Translations under genes and position numbers: made by a program
Notes under the pieces: model-generated
Databases searched by the model: none
What the model was told of the DNA's origin: nothing
The model's input: only the letters and a program-made list of their open reading frames with translations
Shown: positions 25,309 to 33,820 of the stretch, piece after piece
Position numbering within the stretch: the first letter of the stretch is position 1
Layout of the letters: every line of letters begins with the position of its first letter
Assembly: GCA_023436305.1 (NCBI GenBank)
Contig: JAEZJQ010000067.1
Coordinates: 1-37,972, forward strand
Reading direction: 5' to 3'
Length of the DNA stretch: 37,972 nucleotides
Source: Bacillota bacterium
GTDB taxonomy: Bacteria; Bacillota; UBA4882; UBA8346

Positions 25309-26085
25309 TTAATTTCTTCTAACGATAATCTGTTCGCTCTCCAAATAATCCTTCGCCTGACGAATCGTATATTCGCGGTAGTGAAAAATGGAGGCAACCA
25401 GTACTGCATCAGCTTTTCCGATTTTAATGCCATCCGCCAAATGCGCCAGACTCCCCGCGCCCCCGGATGCGATTACCGGAATACCCACCGCTTCCGCCAC
25501 TGCCCGGTTTAATTCATTATCATAGCCGTCCTTGGTCCCATCCCGATCCATACTGGTCAGCAAGATCTCACCAGCGCCCAGCTTCTCAGCTGTAATCACC
25601 CATTCCAGCACGTCCAATCCGGTCGGAATCCGGCCGCCGTTAATATAAACCTCCCACCCCTGAGAAGGATCCAACTTATTCCGCCGGCGGGCATCAACCG
25701 CCAAAACAACACATTGGGAACCGAATAACTCTGCGCCTTGGGCAATCAGCCGGGGATTTTTCACCGCCGCCGAATTAATAGAGGTCTTATCCGCCCCCGC
25801 CAGTAAAATAGCACGCATATCCGCGGTACTGGAAATCCCTCCGCCCACCGTAAACGGAATGAAAACCTGCCCGGCCACCCGGGAGGCAATCTCTACCATC
25901 GTCTTTCGCCCCTCATGGGAAGCGGTTATATCCAAAAATACCAGCTCATCGGCGCCCTCTTCATCATAATACGCCGCCAATTCCACCGGATCTCCGGCGT
26001 CGCGTAACTTCAAAAACTCCGTACCCTTAACCACCCGGCCATCTTTCACATCCAAACAAGGAATCACGCGTTTGGCTAACAACAA
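25309..26085 (-). CDS. hisF: Imidazole glycerol phosphate synthase subunit HisF
   Basis: A 258-residue cyclase subunit that, with HisH, makes imidazole glycerol phosphate and AICAR in histidine biosynthesis. The TIM barrel shows both catalytic aspartates in context: IPCLDVKDGRVVKG near the start and VVLAVDARRR at about 130, plus phosphate loops GGGI and ASGGAGS. The start is TTG at 26085 (or the next TTG at 26082); AGGAGT lies six to nine bases upstream. Unusually, hisA is not between hisH and hisF. Confidence 0.97.
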   Translation of the reverse strand: MLLAKRVIPCLDVKDGRVVKGTEFLKLRDAGDPVELAAYYDEEGADELVFLDITASHEGRKTMVEIASRVAGQVFIPFTVGGGISSTADMRAILLAGADKTSINSAAVKNPRLIAQGAELFGSQCVVLAVDARRRNKLDPSQGWEVYINGGRIPTGLDVLEWVITAEKLGAGEILLTSMDRDGTKDGYDNELNRAVAEAVGIPVIASGGAGSLAHLADGIKIGKADAVLVASIFHYREYTIRQAKDYLESEQIIVRRN

Positions 26086-26121
26086 ACATCACTCCTAGAA
26101 GTACATTATCGTTATTGTTAT

Positions 26122-26742
26122 TTATTCCATTTCCGCAAAATTCCTAAGTATCTTCAAACCTACTTGGCTACTCTTTTCCGGGTGAAATTGAAAGGCGGAT
26201 ACATTTTGGTATGATATTCCGGAACAATAATCGATTCCGTAATTGGTTTGAGTGAGAATAATTTCCGAATTTTGAGGTTTCACGTAATAGGAATGGACAA
26301 AATAAACGAAACTACCGTCCGAAACTCCGTCCAATATGGGGCTCTCCTTGGTTTTGACAATCTGATTCCAACCGATCTGGGGTACTTTTAAATCAGACGC
26401 CGGAAAACGAAGCACCTGCCCGGGAAAAACGCCCAATCCCTTGTGTAAGCATTCCCGCTCCCCGAACAGTTCCGAACTTTCTTCAAATAAAAGTTGCAAG
26501 CCCAAGCAAATACCCAAAAACGGCCGCCCGGAATCAATCACCCGCCCGACCACCGGAATCATCCCGGCTTTGTCCAGATGTTCCATGGCTTTCCCGAAAG
26601 CGCCAACCCCCGGCAATACAACTTTAGAGGCGTTTAGTACCTCCCCGGGATCAGCGGTAACTCTCGCCGGATATCCTAAATAGACAAAGGCCTTTTCAAC
26701 ACTTCGTAAATTTCCGACTCCGTAATCAATAATGGCAATCAT
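26122..26742 (-). CDS. hisH: Imidazole glycerol phosphate synthase glutaminase subunit HisH
   Basis: A 206-residue class I glutamine amidotransferase that supplies ammonia to HisF. The triad is visible: Cys in FLGICLGLQLLFE (about residue 83), and His and Glu in FQFHPEKSSQVG near the end. It begins IAIIDYGVGNLRSV as usual. ATG at 26742, eight bases after the hisB stop, without a strong own ribosome binding site, so translational coupling to hisB is likely. Confidence 0.97.
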   Translation of the reverse strand: MIAIIDYGVGNLRSVEKAFVYLGYPARVTADPGEVLNASKVVLPGVGAFGKAMEHLDKAGMIPVVGRVIDSGRPFLGICLGLQLLFEESSELFGERECLHKGLGVFPGQVLRFPASDLKVPQIGWNQIVKTKESPILDGVSDGSFVYFVHSYYVKPQNSEIILTQTNYGIDYCSGISYQNVSAFQFHPEKSSQVGLKILRNFAEME

Positions 26743-26750
26743 CGCTTTAA

Positions 26751-27335
26751 TTACAAGACCCCCTTGGTGGAGGGAATCTCCTTATTCCTTTCTTCAACTT
26801 GGGTTGCGGCGGCCATTGCCCTGCCAAAGGCTTTAAAAATCGCTTCCACCGAATGATGCAAGTTGTCACCTTCCAGCAAACGGATATGAATATTCATTCC
26901 GGCTTGAACCGATACTGCCCGGTAAAACTCCTGGACCATCTCCAGATCAAAACCGCCCAATTGGCCTTTGCCGAGTTCGGCGTTAAATACCAGGTAAGGC
27001 CGGCCGCTCAGATCAATTGCCACCAAGGCCAACGCCTCATCCATCGGAATAATGGCCTCACCAAAACGGCGGATGCCCCGCCTCTCACCCAATGCTTTTT
27101 TAATTGCCTCTCCCAAAGTCAGGCCTACGTCCTCAATGGTATGATGCGAATCCACCTCCAAATCGCCGAAGGCCTCCAATTTCATATCGAGCTGACCATG
27201 GCAGCATATTTGCGCTAACATATGATCAAAAAAACCAATCCCGGTCCGGATATCAAACACCCCGGTCCCATCCAGAGCCAATTCCAGTTTAATCCGGGTT
27301 TCCTTGGTATTTCGTTCGACAGTACTATTACGCAT
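26751..27335 (-). CDS. hisB: Imidazoleglycerol-phosphate dehydratase HisB
   Basis: A 194-residue manganese enzyme that dehydrates imidazole glycerol phosphate. It has the paired metal-binding motifs DSHHTIEDVGLTLGEA and NLHHSVEAIFKAFGRA, and FFDHMLAQ near the start. It is the short monofunctional form, without the histidinol-phosphatase domain found in E. coli. ATG at 27335 with AGGAG eight bases upstream; 18 bases after hisD. Confidence 0.97.
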   Translation of the reverse strand: MRNSTVERNTKETRIKLELALDGTGVFDIRTGIGFFDHMLAQICCHGQLDMKLEAFGDLEVDSHHTIEDVGLTLGEAIKKALGERRGIRRFGEAIIPMDEALALVAIDLSGRPYLVFNAELGKGQLGGFDLEMVQEFYRAVSVQAGMNIHIRLLEGDNLHHSVEAIFKAFGRAMAAATQVEERNKEIPSTKGVL

Positions 27336-27353
27336 TATTCCACTCCTCGCGCT

Positions 27354-28664
27354 TCACTCCAACCGAAATTTTACCGCATTTGCATGGGCATCCAGGCCTT
27401 CAACCTCAGCAATGGTAACTGCCGCCGGTCCAAAATGATTGAGCCCCGATTTATTGTAAGCGATAATATTTGATTTTTTTATAAAATGATCAACGTTTAA
27501 ACCGGAAGAAAACCGGGCGGTGCCGTTGGTCGGCAGGACGTGATTAGGCCCGGCCACATAATCACCGATAGACTCGGTGGAATACGGGCCGATAAAAATA
27601 GCGCCGGCGTTTTTAAGCCTCCCCAAATAGCTCCAGGGTTCATGAACCAGCAACTCCAAATGCTCGGGCGCTGCAAAATTAGCCAATTCAAAGGCTTCAT
27701 CCAGGCTGGCGGTGATTATAATTCCACCTGACTTTTCGAGACAAGCGGTCGCGATTTTTTGGCGGGACAGCTTCGCTAACTGCCGTTCCACTTCCGCTGC
27801 CACCTCACCCGCCAACCGGGTTGAGGTCGTTAATAAAAAAGCGCCGGCTTCACCGGCCGGGCCGTGTTCCGCCTGGGAAAGCAGATCAGCCGCGACTAAA
27901 ACCGGGTCATTGTCAGCATCGGCAATAATTAGTATTTCACTGGGTCCGGCCAGCATATCCAGCCCCACATAACCGAAAACCTGGCGTTTGGCCTCGGTAA
28001 CATATTGGTTGCCGGGTCCTACAATTACATCAACCGCCGGAATCGTTGCCGTACCATAGGCGAGTGCCGCTATAGCCCAAGCGCTCCCCAGTTTATATAT
28101 TTCCGATATTCCACACTCGGCGGCGGCGGCCAATAAATAAGGATTTACCCCACCTGAAGCATTGGGCGGGGTGCAGACCACCAAGCGTTTCACTCCGGCC
28201 ACTCTAGCCGGCAAGGCATTCATTAGCACAGAAGAGACCAAAGGTGTGGAACCGGAGGTTCCGCCGGGAACATACAGACCCGCCGAGGCAACCGGCTGAA
28301 AACGCTGCCCCAGAATGATGCCATCTTCTTTAATATCCAGCCAATCCTTGGGGAGTTGTTTTTGGTGAAAAGCGATGATATTCTCCTTAGCCTGCCGGAT
28401 GGCTGTTAAAAATCCGGTGGAAACCCACTGGACCGCCTGAGTGATCTCCGCCTCGCTGACTTTAATGGTTTCAGGAGTGATCGTTACCTTATCGAACCGC
28501 GCGGTGAAATCGCACAATGCCAAATCACCACGTTCCTTAACTTCAGTGATAATCCCCGCTACTTGAGCCGTTAACTCCTCCAGAGATTGGTTTTGAGATT
28601 TGGAACGGCGATCTAGCATTTGAAAAATCAATTCTTTGTGGGTTTCAGTGTTGAATATCCTCAT
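27354..28664 (-). CDS. hisD: Histidinol dehydrogenase HisD
   Basis: A 436-residue zinc enzyme that performs the last two oxidations from histidinol to histidine with NAD. Recognisable parts are VPGGTSGSTPLVSSVLMNA (about 132-150), DVIVGPGNQYVTEAKR, MLAGPSEILIIAD, LSQAEHGPAGEA with zinc ligands, and the C-terminal GPNHVLPTNGTARFSSGL. ATG at 28664 behind TGGAGA. It heads the hisD-B-H-F cluster, with a good sigma-A promoter 45 bases upstream. hisG, usually ahead of hisD, is absent here. Confidence 0.97.
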   Translation of the reverse strand: MRIFNTETHKELIFQMLDRRSKSQNQSLEELTAQVAGIITEVKERGDLALCDFTARFDKVTITPETIKVSEAEITQAVQWVSTGFLTAIRQAKENIIAFHQKQLPKDWLDIKEDGIILGQRFQPVASAGLYVPGGTSGSTPLVSSVLMNALPARVAGVKRLVVCTPPNASGGVNPYLLAAAAECGISEIYKLGSAWAIAALAYGTATIPAVDVIVGPGNQYVTEAKRQVFGYVGLDMLAGPSEILIIADADNDPVLVAADLLSQAEHGPAGEAGAFLLTTSTRLAGEVAAEVERQLAKLSRQKIATACLEKSGGIIITASLDEAFELANFAAPEHLELLVHEPWSYLGRLKNAGAIFIGPYSTESIGDYVAGPNHVLPTNGTARFSSGLNVDHFIKKSNIIAYNKSGLNHFGPAAVTIAEVEGLDAHANAVKFRLE

Positions 28665-28708
28665 GGTTTCTCCAGTGAATCAGATTCCGCAAAACTTGTT
28701 TCGAATTA

Positions 28709-28737
28709 AATTTACCATATAGGATATGGAATGTCAA
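28709..28737 (-). promoter_or_regulatory. Sigma-A promoter of the his operon
   Basis: On the minus strand a perfect TTGACA (28732-28737), 17 bases, then TAAATT (28709-28714). The predicted start is about 38 bases before the hisD ATG; this is too short for a T-box or peptide leader. Confidence 0.75.
28715..28729. promoter_or_regulatory. Palindrome inside the hisD promoter spacer (possible operator)
   Basis: CCATAT-AGG-ATATGG is a perfect six-base dyad that sits exactly between the -10 and -35 boxes of the his promoter, where a bound repressor would exclude RNA polymerase. The regulator is unknown. Confidence 0.5.
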
Positions 28738-28797
28738 CGAAAGATACTGTTAACAAGAAAATAGGTCAGCAGGTGTACAGTCCGTAAAACCAACCCT

Positions 28798-28914
28798 CTA
28801 GGAGTCTATGCGAGTAACACGTTTTAATAACTCAAAACAACTATATATTGTATTAGAATATGTCACTTGATATTAAGTATGCTTCGAAAATCGATTAGCC
28901 GCACAGACTCCTAG
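28798..28914. mobile_element. MITE-like element with 15-bp terminal inverted repeats
   Basis: CTAGGAGTCTATGCG (28798-28812) and CGCACAGACTCCTAG (28900-28914) are inverted copies with one mismatch, enclosing 87 AT-rich bases without coding capacity. Both ends carry CTAG, which fits a four-base (or TA) target duplication, and the short non-coding interior is typical of a miniature inverted-repeat transposable element. A parental transposase is not in the window. A long-looped hairpin with a regulatory role is the alternative. Confidence 0.55.
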
Positions 28915-28918
28915 CTCT

Positions 28919-28940
28919 AAAAGCGCTAAGCGGTTTTTTA
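28919..28940 (-). terminator. Weak terminator after the receiver gene
   Basis: On the minus strand AAAACCGC and GCGCTTTT form a stem with one mismatch and a three-base loop, about 20 bases after the receiver gene stop. Confidence 0.35.
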
Positions 28941-28958
28941 GGAAGTTTTCATTCCTGA

Positions 28959-29339
28959 TTATTCCCCACGGGCATAAGTGGTTAACACGGAATGAATCTT
29001 GAATATTACATCCTCGATCTCAAATGGTTTGTTGATAATATCCTGATAACTTCCTTCCGGCGGAAAATCACTGATGTTCGGAATCGCGCCGGTGATTAAA
29101 ATAATTGGTATCTTCGCCAGGTTCGGTTTAGCTCGTATTTTATTTACAATATCGCACCCACTCATCCCCGGCATATATAAATCCATCAGGATTATCTCCG
29201 GCAACGGTTTCTCTTCAAGAATCTGAAGCCCGTTTAAACCATTGGAAGCGATAATAATTTCATAACCTTCTTCACTTAATAATTCCTTGAGAACCATAAC
29301 AATGGCCGGTTCATCGTCAATAATCAAGATACGCGCCAT
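28959..29339 (-). CDS. Stand-alone response regulator receiver (CheY-like)
   Basis: A 126-residue protein that is only a receiver domain. The acidic pocket (ILIIDDEPA), the phospho-accepting Asp in ILMDLYMPGMSG (about residue 53), the switch Thr in ILITGA and the Lys in IINKPFE are all present, so it should be phosphorylatable. It has no output domain and no histidine kinase beside it, so it may act by protein contacts, as CheY and Spo0F do. The ATG at 29339 is chosen for the AAGGTGA upstream. It lies downstream of the ger operon on the same strand but after a gap of 277 bases. Confidence 0.9.
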   Translation of the reverse strand: MARILIIDDEPAIVMVLKELLSEEGYEIIIASNGLNGLQILEEKPLPEIILMDLYMPGMSGCDIVNKIRAKPNLAKIPIILITGAIPNISDFPPEGSYQDIINKPFEIEDVIFKIHSVLTTYARGE

Positions 29340-29616
29340 ATATATCACCTTCTTTTTATTTCAAAATGAATCCAATTCTATATTTCGGATAATTTAACGC
29401 AATATAAAATCATTTATTAGAATTTTATATATTCTCTAATAGTTAGAATTTCCCTGCCCAATGATGATAAATTCATGGTAACTTATGATAAAAATATAAG
29501 TTGAGAGACAGCCTTTTTGTAATTTTGGGGAATCCCCGGATGGTTATCCGAGTATGTGGGTTCGTTTTAAGTACGGGAAAAAAGAAACGGTTAGCGGGAA
29601 GTTATATCAATGATAT

Positions 29617-30705
29617 TCATTTCTTCGGTAATTTCCGGATAAGCGCTACAATTAAAGTCAACAACGGAATCCCCAACTCAAAAGGAAGCGCGTAAATCGG
29701 GTAAATTTGTTGGGAAAAGCTTATACCTCCAGTAAAAGTTTTAAAATTTTGCAACGCGACAATTACCATTAAAATTCCTATGGGTGAGACTAACGGGCGA
29801 TAGGTTCTTAAACCAAGCAATTCGGCGCTCCCTAAAGCTGTAGCATATAAAATCACACTTATTTTTAAAAAACCGAAGGTTAAGAAAACGCCTACCGTTA
29901 TAATTTCCATTCTTTTAATGAAGCCACCCACATCGATCATCCGATCAGTTTGAAAAGTCGGATAAACATAGATCCCGTTCAATGGCCCCAAAACCCCAAT
30001 ATTCCGGATAGATATCAAGGTTATAAATAAGCCTCCCAACAGCAATGCGGTTACAACCGGAAATATACTGCCATGCTTACGATTTAGGTAGGGAATAATC
30101 ATCGCAAAAACAACGGTTTCAGCAAAAGGAAATGCGGCTGCGCCATAAGCCGCTGTTAACATCTCTTTTATCGGGGCTTCAAAGAGCGGAAAAAAGTTAC
30201 TTACATGAAAATTGTTGATTAAAAAAATCGAAGATCCCAGGAATATAACCATTGATGCCAATACGATGATGAAACCACACCGGGCAATGACTTCAATCCC
30301 ATTTTGGGCGGCATAGGCACAAACGAAAACAATCAAAACCATCAAAAAGACATCCGGCGTGCGCGGAAAAGTGGTTATCGAAAAAAAGTATGTAAAAACA
30401 TTCGTTATCAATGAACCCATGTGAAATATGAACCATAAAAAAAGCAGCGACATCAGTTTACCGAGATATGGTCCATAAACAATCCCATGAATCTGAATCA
30501 GATTCTTCCCTTTAAATCGAACACATAAAAAGGTATATACCAAAGCAACAATAATTCCTCCCAACATACCAAGGATTATCGCAATCCAAGCGTCATGGCC
30601 GGCTTGGTTTCCGGGGACTAATATGATTGAGGATCCAAAAATGAAACCCATCATCAGCAAAATGAATTGCCAATCTCCAATTCTTCCTTGTTCCAAAGAC
30701 ACCAT
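29617..30705 (-). CDS. Spore germination protein, GerAB family (receptor B subunit)
   Basis: A 362-residue protein of the spore permease (APC-type) family with about ten membrane segments (GDWQFILLMMGFIFGSSIILVPG at the start, the family's characteristic first helix region). B subunits are the germinant-binding part of GerA-type receptors in the spore inner membrane. ATG at 30705 behind GAGG. Last gene of the A-C-small-B operon, twelve bases after the small gene. Germinant not predictable from sequence. Confidence 0.93.
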   Translation of the reverse strand: MVSLEQGRIGDWQFILLMMGFIFGSSIILVPGNQAGHDAWIAIILGMLGGIIVALVYTFLCVRFKGKNLIQIHGIVYGPYLGKLMSLLFLWFIFHMGSLITNVFTYFFSITTFPRTPDVFLMVLIVFVCAYAAQNGIEVIARCGFIIVLASMVIFLGSSIFLINNFHVSNFFPLFEAPIKEMLTAAYGAAAFPFAETVVFAMIIPYLNRKHGSIFPVVTALLLGGLFITLISIRNIGVLGPLNGIYVYPTFQTDRMIDVGGFIKRMEIITVGVFLTFGFLKISVILYATALGSAELLGLRTYRPLVSPIGILMVIVALQNFKTFTGGISFSQQIYPIYALPFELGIPLLTLIVALIRKLPKK

Positions 30706-30717
30706 CGTTTGCCTCGC

Positions 30718-30930
30718 TTATTTTATACTCAATAACTTTCTTATACTCCGCCCAATAGTATCAGAAATAAAGGGTAATTCCACTCCGGAAACCAACAATA
30801 AACTTAAGCTGAACCCCAAAAAAAGCAGGATCGCAAAAGCAATTAGCTCAGGCCAATACTTTTTTTGAATAAGTCCCGGAACCATAAAAAGGACAATTAT
30901 TGCAAATGCCAGTATGATTAATATTACCAT
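30718..30930 (-). CDS. Small two-TM protein in the ger operon (D-subunit-like)
   Basis: A 70-residue protein with two membrane segments (residues about 3-19 and 28-48) and a basic C-terminal tail (GRSIRKLLSIK). Many GerA-type operons contain a short extra gene for a two-TM 'D' subunit that modulates receptor function, for example in Bacillus; size, topology and position fit. ATG at 30930 with AGAGGT seven bases upstream. Direct sequence similarity was not tested. Confidence 0.8.
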   Translation of the reverse strand: MVILIILAFAIIVLFMVPGLIQKKYWPELIAFAILLFLGFSLSLLLVSGVELPFISDTIGRSIRKLLSIK

Positions 30931-30958
30931 CCGTTTACCTCTGGAAGTAACGAGTATT

Positions 30959-32167
30959 TTATTCCGGCAAAAGGGCTTTAATATTTGAGCCTATTGATTT
31001 TTGCCGGATATTTATTTTAGCAGGAACATCCGTCATTAAAAACTGTTGTTCCCACTCCAGCTTCATTTTTTTCCATTCTTCGGGGAATTTTCGATGGACA
31101 GCCTCCCCAAAACCAAAAACATCGGCGTCGATTTGAAATGCTTTACCCACAGCTGCCATGACTTCCCGACGAACCGCTTGTCCAACAAGGGTTTGTAAAG
31201 ATTCCGATAGATCTGGTTTTGTAAAATCTTCTGACTTCTCTGTGCCTCTTACCCCGTATTGAACATTAATCACCAGTTTCATTTTAACTTTCCCTTGCCG
31301 GATTTCCGGGACCATCTTCGTATTCGCCTGTAAGACATCCAAATTAAATTCTCCCCTGGCGGATTTAACCGTAATAACACCGCTTTTTACTTTATTTATC
31401 ACCCACAGGAACCCTCGGGTTTCTGTTTTATCAAATGCTCCAATAAATTTGTCCTCTTTAAAAACGGCGGTCCCTGCCAAACGAATTTTCTTGTCTTCCG
31501 TACCGGTAACCTGAATGAGAGAAGTATAAGCCGCGGAAGTCTCACTCAACATTGAAGAGACAAAGTCATGCAGGGTGGTTCCGCTGGCTTGGGAGGCTAA
31601 CTCCCGATTAACAACCAAACGATTAATTGCTATTGCCGGTATTTTTTCAAGGCCCAAATTGGTTTCAAGTATTTCACTGGCTTTCCCCTCCGCCACTAAA
31701 ATCCAGGTGGTTTCCCTTGATTCGTGGATTCGAATAAAATAGTCAACGTAAGGATAAACCCCTCGGCGCGCAGCTTCCTTTCCAAAAACAATGATTTGAT
31801 TTTGCGATAAATATAACTCTCGGTCCACTTGATAAACAAAATTCTGAAAAACTTCAGAGATGGTATTCCCGGAACTGCTAACCATTACATAGGCCGGCTT
31901 TTGACTTGCGGATGAGCCTTCGCTACTTTCTCCACCGCCCCCCCCTCCAGAAGCGGATCTTACCTCTCCCGGTTTAATGATCTGGACCGTCACCACCACT
32001 TTTCCAGGTAGCTTTTCATCAACATCAATACCCACGGCTGAGACGATGGCCAAGTTCTGTAAGTCTTTGGCATCCCAACATCCACATATAAAAATGAGGG
32101 GGAGAAGAAATAACCAAAAGGCAAATTTATATTTAATGTTTTTCATACTCCACTTTTTCTCATTCAT
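30959..32167 (-). CDS. Spore germination lipoprotein, Ger(x)C family (receptor C subunit)
   Basis: A 402-residue lipoprotein of the GerAC family. The lipobox FICGC places the lipidated Cys directly before WDAKDLQNLAIVSAVGID, the family's typical N-terminus. The body shows QIIVFGKEAARRGVYPYVDYF and DADVFGFGEAVHRKFP, both characteristic. It is attached to the outer face of the spore inner membrane with the A and B subunits. A glycine-serine-rich insert lies at about residues 80-90. Start uncertain: ATG at 32167 overlaps the end of the A gene; 32146 would give a more usual signal peptide. Confidence 0.94.
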   Translation of the reverse strand: MNEKKWSMKNIKYKFAFWLFLLPLIFICGCWDAKDLQNLAIVSAVGIDVDEKLPGKVVVTVQIIKPGEVRSASGGGGGGESSEGSSASQKPAYVMVSSSGNTISEVFQNFVYQVDRELYLSQNQIIVFGKEAARRGVYPYVDYFIRIHESRETTWILVAEGKASEILETNLGLEKIPAIAINRLVVNRELASQASGTTLHDFVSSMLSETSAAYTSLIQVTGTEDKKIRLAGTAVFKEDKFIGAFDKTETRGFLWVINKVKSGVITVKSARGEFNLDVLQANTKMVPEIRQGKVKMKLVINVQYGVRGTEKSEDFTKPDLSESLQTLVGQAVRREVMAAVGKAFQIDADVFGFGEAVHRKFPEEWKKMKLEWEQQFLMTDVPAKINIRQKSIGSNIKALLPE

Positions 32168-33791
32168 CACTTGAATCATTGTTTTGGTTTGAATTTGGTC
32201 CGGGTTTTAAACGAAACGCTTGCCGTTCGGAGTCATCCCACCCAAAATTATGAGGGCGTAAAAACATAGCCCACCAAGGAGCCCTGACCGCTACATCTTT
32301 AAGATCAGTTGGCATGAAAGGGCTTAACGGCGACAGATAAGGGGTACCAAATGACCGTAATGACGCCAAATGGATCAACAAAACCAATAACCCGATAATA
32401 ATACCAAAGGCGCCTAAGATTCCGGCTATTATTGTCAAGGCCACTCTTAGAATTGCCGTCGAATCGGCTAACGACGGGATAGCGAATGAGGCGATAGCCG
32501 TAAAAGCAACGACTATAACCATAGGGGCCCCAACTAATCCTGCCGATACTGCTGCTTGGCCAACCACCAAAGCTCCCACAATGCTAATGGTCTGTCCAAT
32601 AGGCCGTGGTAATCGGATTCCCGCTTCGCGAAGAATTTCAAAAATTAATCCCATTCCTAAAGCCTCGATGACCGCCGCAAACGGCAACCCCTCCCTGGAG
32701 GCCGCCAAGGTAATTAATAATGATGGTGGAATCAGTTCGGTGTGAAAAGATGAAAAAGCAACGTAGAAAGCCGGTAAAAGCAGGCTAAAGCCAAACGACA
32801 CATATCTTACCCACCGGATCAAACTACCGTAATAAGATCGGGAATAATAATCCTCCGGGCTTTGAAAGGCTTCAATCAATAACATGGGAACCGTCAGCAC
32901 AAAAGGCGTCCCGGCAATCATTATCGCCGCTCTTCCTTCTAATATTTTTCCAGCCACCGCATCGGGTCTTTCGCTTCGGCTAACCGTTGGGAAAACCGAG
33001 AGCGGAGCATCCATAATGAATTCTTCGATGTATCCCGACTCCAGGATGGAATCGGTATTGATTCTTTTTAAACGCTGCTTAATCTCACCAATTAAACTAT
33101 CGGCGGCGATTCCTTTGATATACGCAATGCAAACATCGGTTTGGGTCTGTTTCCCAATGCGCATCACTTCGAAGGTAAGATTGGGATTGCGGATACGCCG
33201 CCGCAACAGGGAAGTATTAGTCCGCAGAGTCTCCACAAAACCTTCCCGGGGTCCTCTCACTACCACTTCGGAACTGGGTTCTTGGATGGTTCTTTTTTCC
33301 CAACCTTTCGTGCTTAAAATTAATGCTTCCCTGCAGCCGTCCACCATTAAAATGGTATCCCCGGAAAGGACTCCATCTACCAAATCATTTATTGAACTTT
33401 TGATTTTCACATCACCGATGGCCACCAGCTTCATTTGCAGGTTCAATATATAATCCTGCTCTTCCTTATCGACGTCATCAGGAGACTCTTTGGTTTTTTC
33501 CGTGTTCATTAACGGCGCCAGTATATCCCGGTCAATTTGATTCGTGTCAACCAGGCCGTCTACAAAAACAATAGCCCCATTGACCTTATTAAGCGCACCG
33601 ATGGAAAATTCGCGGATAATAATATCCGGGCTTTTGCCCAACCGCCCGGCAAGAGCCGCCAGATTTAAAGCGAGACCGGCTTCGAGCTGGTCCGGAGATT
33701 GGTTTTGTCCAATATTATCGCTTATATTGGCGGCGTTATTTTCATTCATTAACTGCCATACCCGTAGTTTACGGTTAAAAATACGAAGCAT
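32160..33791 (-). CDS. Spore germination protein, GerA family (receptor A subunit)
   Basis: A 543-residue A subunit. A hydrophilic N-terminal part of about 280 residues is followed by a membrane domain beginning near GRAAIMIAGTPFVLTVP; further family marks are REAGIRLPRPIGQTISIVGALVVGQAAV and SFAIPSLADS. Recent structural work describes A subunits forming ring-shaped ion channels opened by germinant binding. ATG at 33791 follows AGGTGA closely; a GTG two codons earlier is possible. It heads the operon and has a predicted sigma-G promoter, as expected for forespore expression. Confidence 0.95.
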   Translation of the reverse strand: MLRIFNRKLRVWQLMNENNAANISDNIGQNQSPDQLEAGLALNLAALAGRLGKSPDIIIREFSIGALNKVNGAIVFVDGLVDTNQIDRDILAPLMNTEKTKESPDDVDKEEQDYILNLQMKLVAIGDVKIKSSINDLVDGVLSGDTILMVDGCREALILSTKGWEKRTIQEPSSEVVVRGPREGFVETLRTNTSLLRRRIRNPNLTFEVMRIGKQTQTDVCIAYIKGIAADSLIGEIKQRLKRINTDSILESGYIEEFIMDAPLSVFPTVSRSERPDAVAGKILEGRAAIMIAGTPFVLTVPMLLIEAFQSPEDYYSRSYYGSLIRWVRYVSFGFSLLLPAFYVAFSSFHTELIPPSLLITLAASREGLPFAAVIEALGMGLIFEILREAGIRLPRPIGQTISIVGALVVGQAAVSAGLVGAPMVIVVAFTAIASFAIPSLADSTAILRVALTIIAGILGAFGIIIGLLVLLIHLASLRSFGTPYLSPLSPFMPTDLKDVAVRAPWWAMFLRPHNFGWDDSERQAFRLKPGPNSNQNNDSSDE

Positions 33792-33820
33792 AGTCACCTG
33801 ATCATTCTGGTTTTTATTAA

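Noticed and set aside
28665..28958. T-box or histidine leader peptide before hisD
   Set aside because: The predicted leader is only about 40 bases, no T-box sequence or run of His codons was seen, and the long inverted repeat further upstream looks like an insertion element.
29517..29550. Two short palindromic stretches (GGGGAATCCCC; CGGAT-GGTT-ATCCG) between the receiver gene and gerAB-like gene
   Set aside because: Stems are short, there is no T-run, and they do not correspond to a promoter or known operator; kept only as a note.
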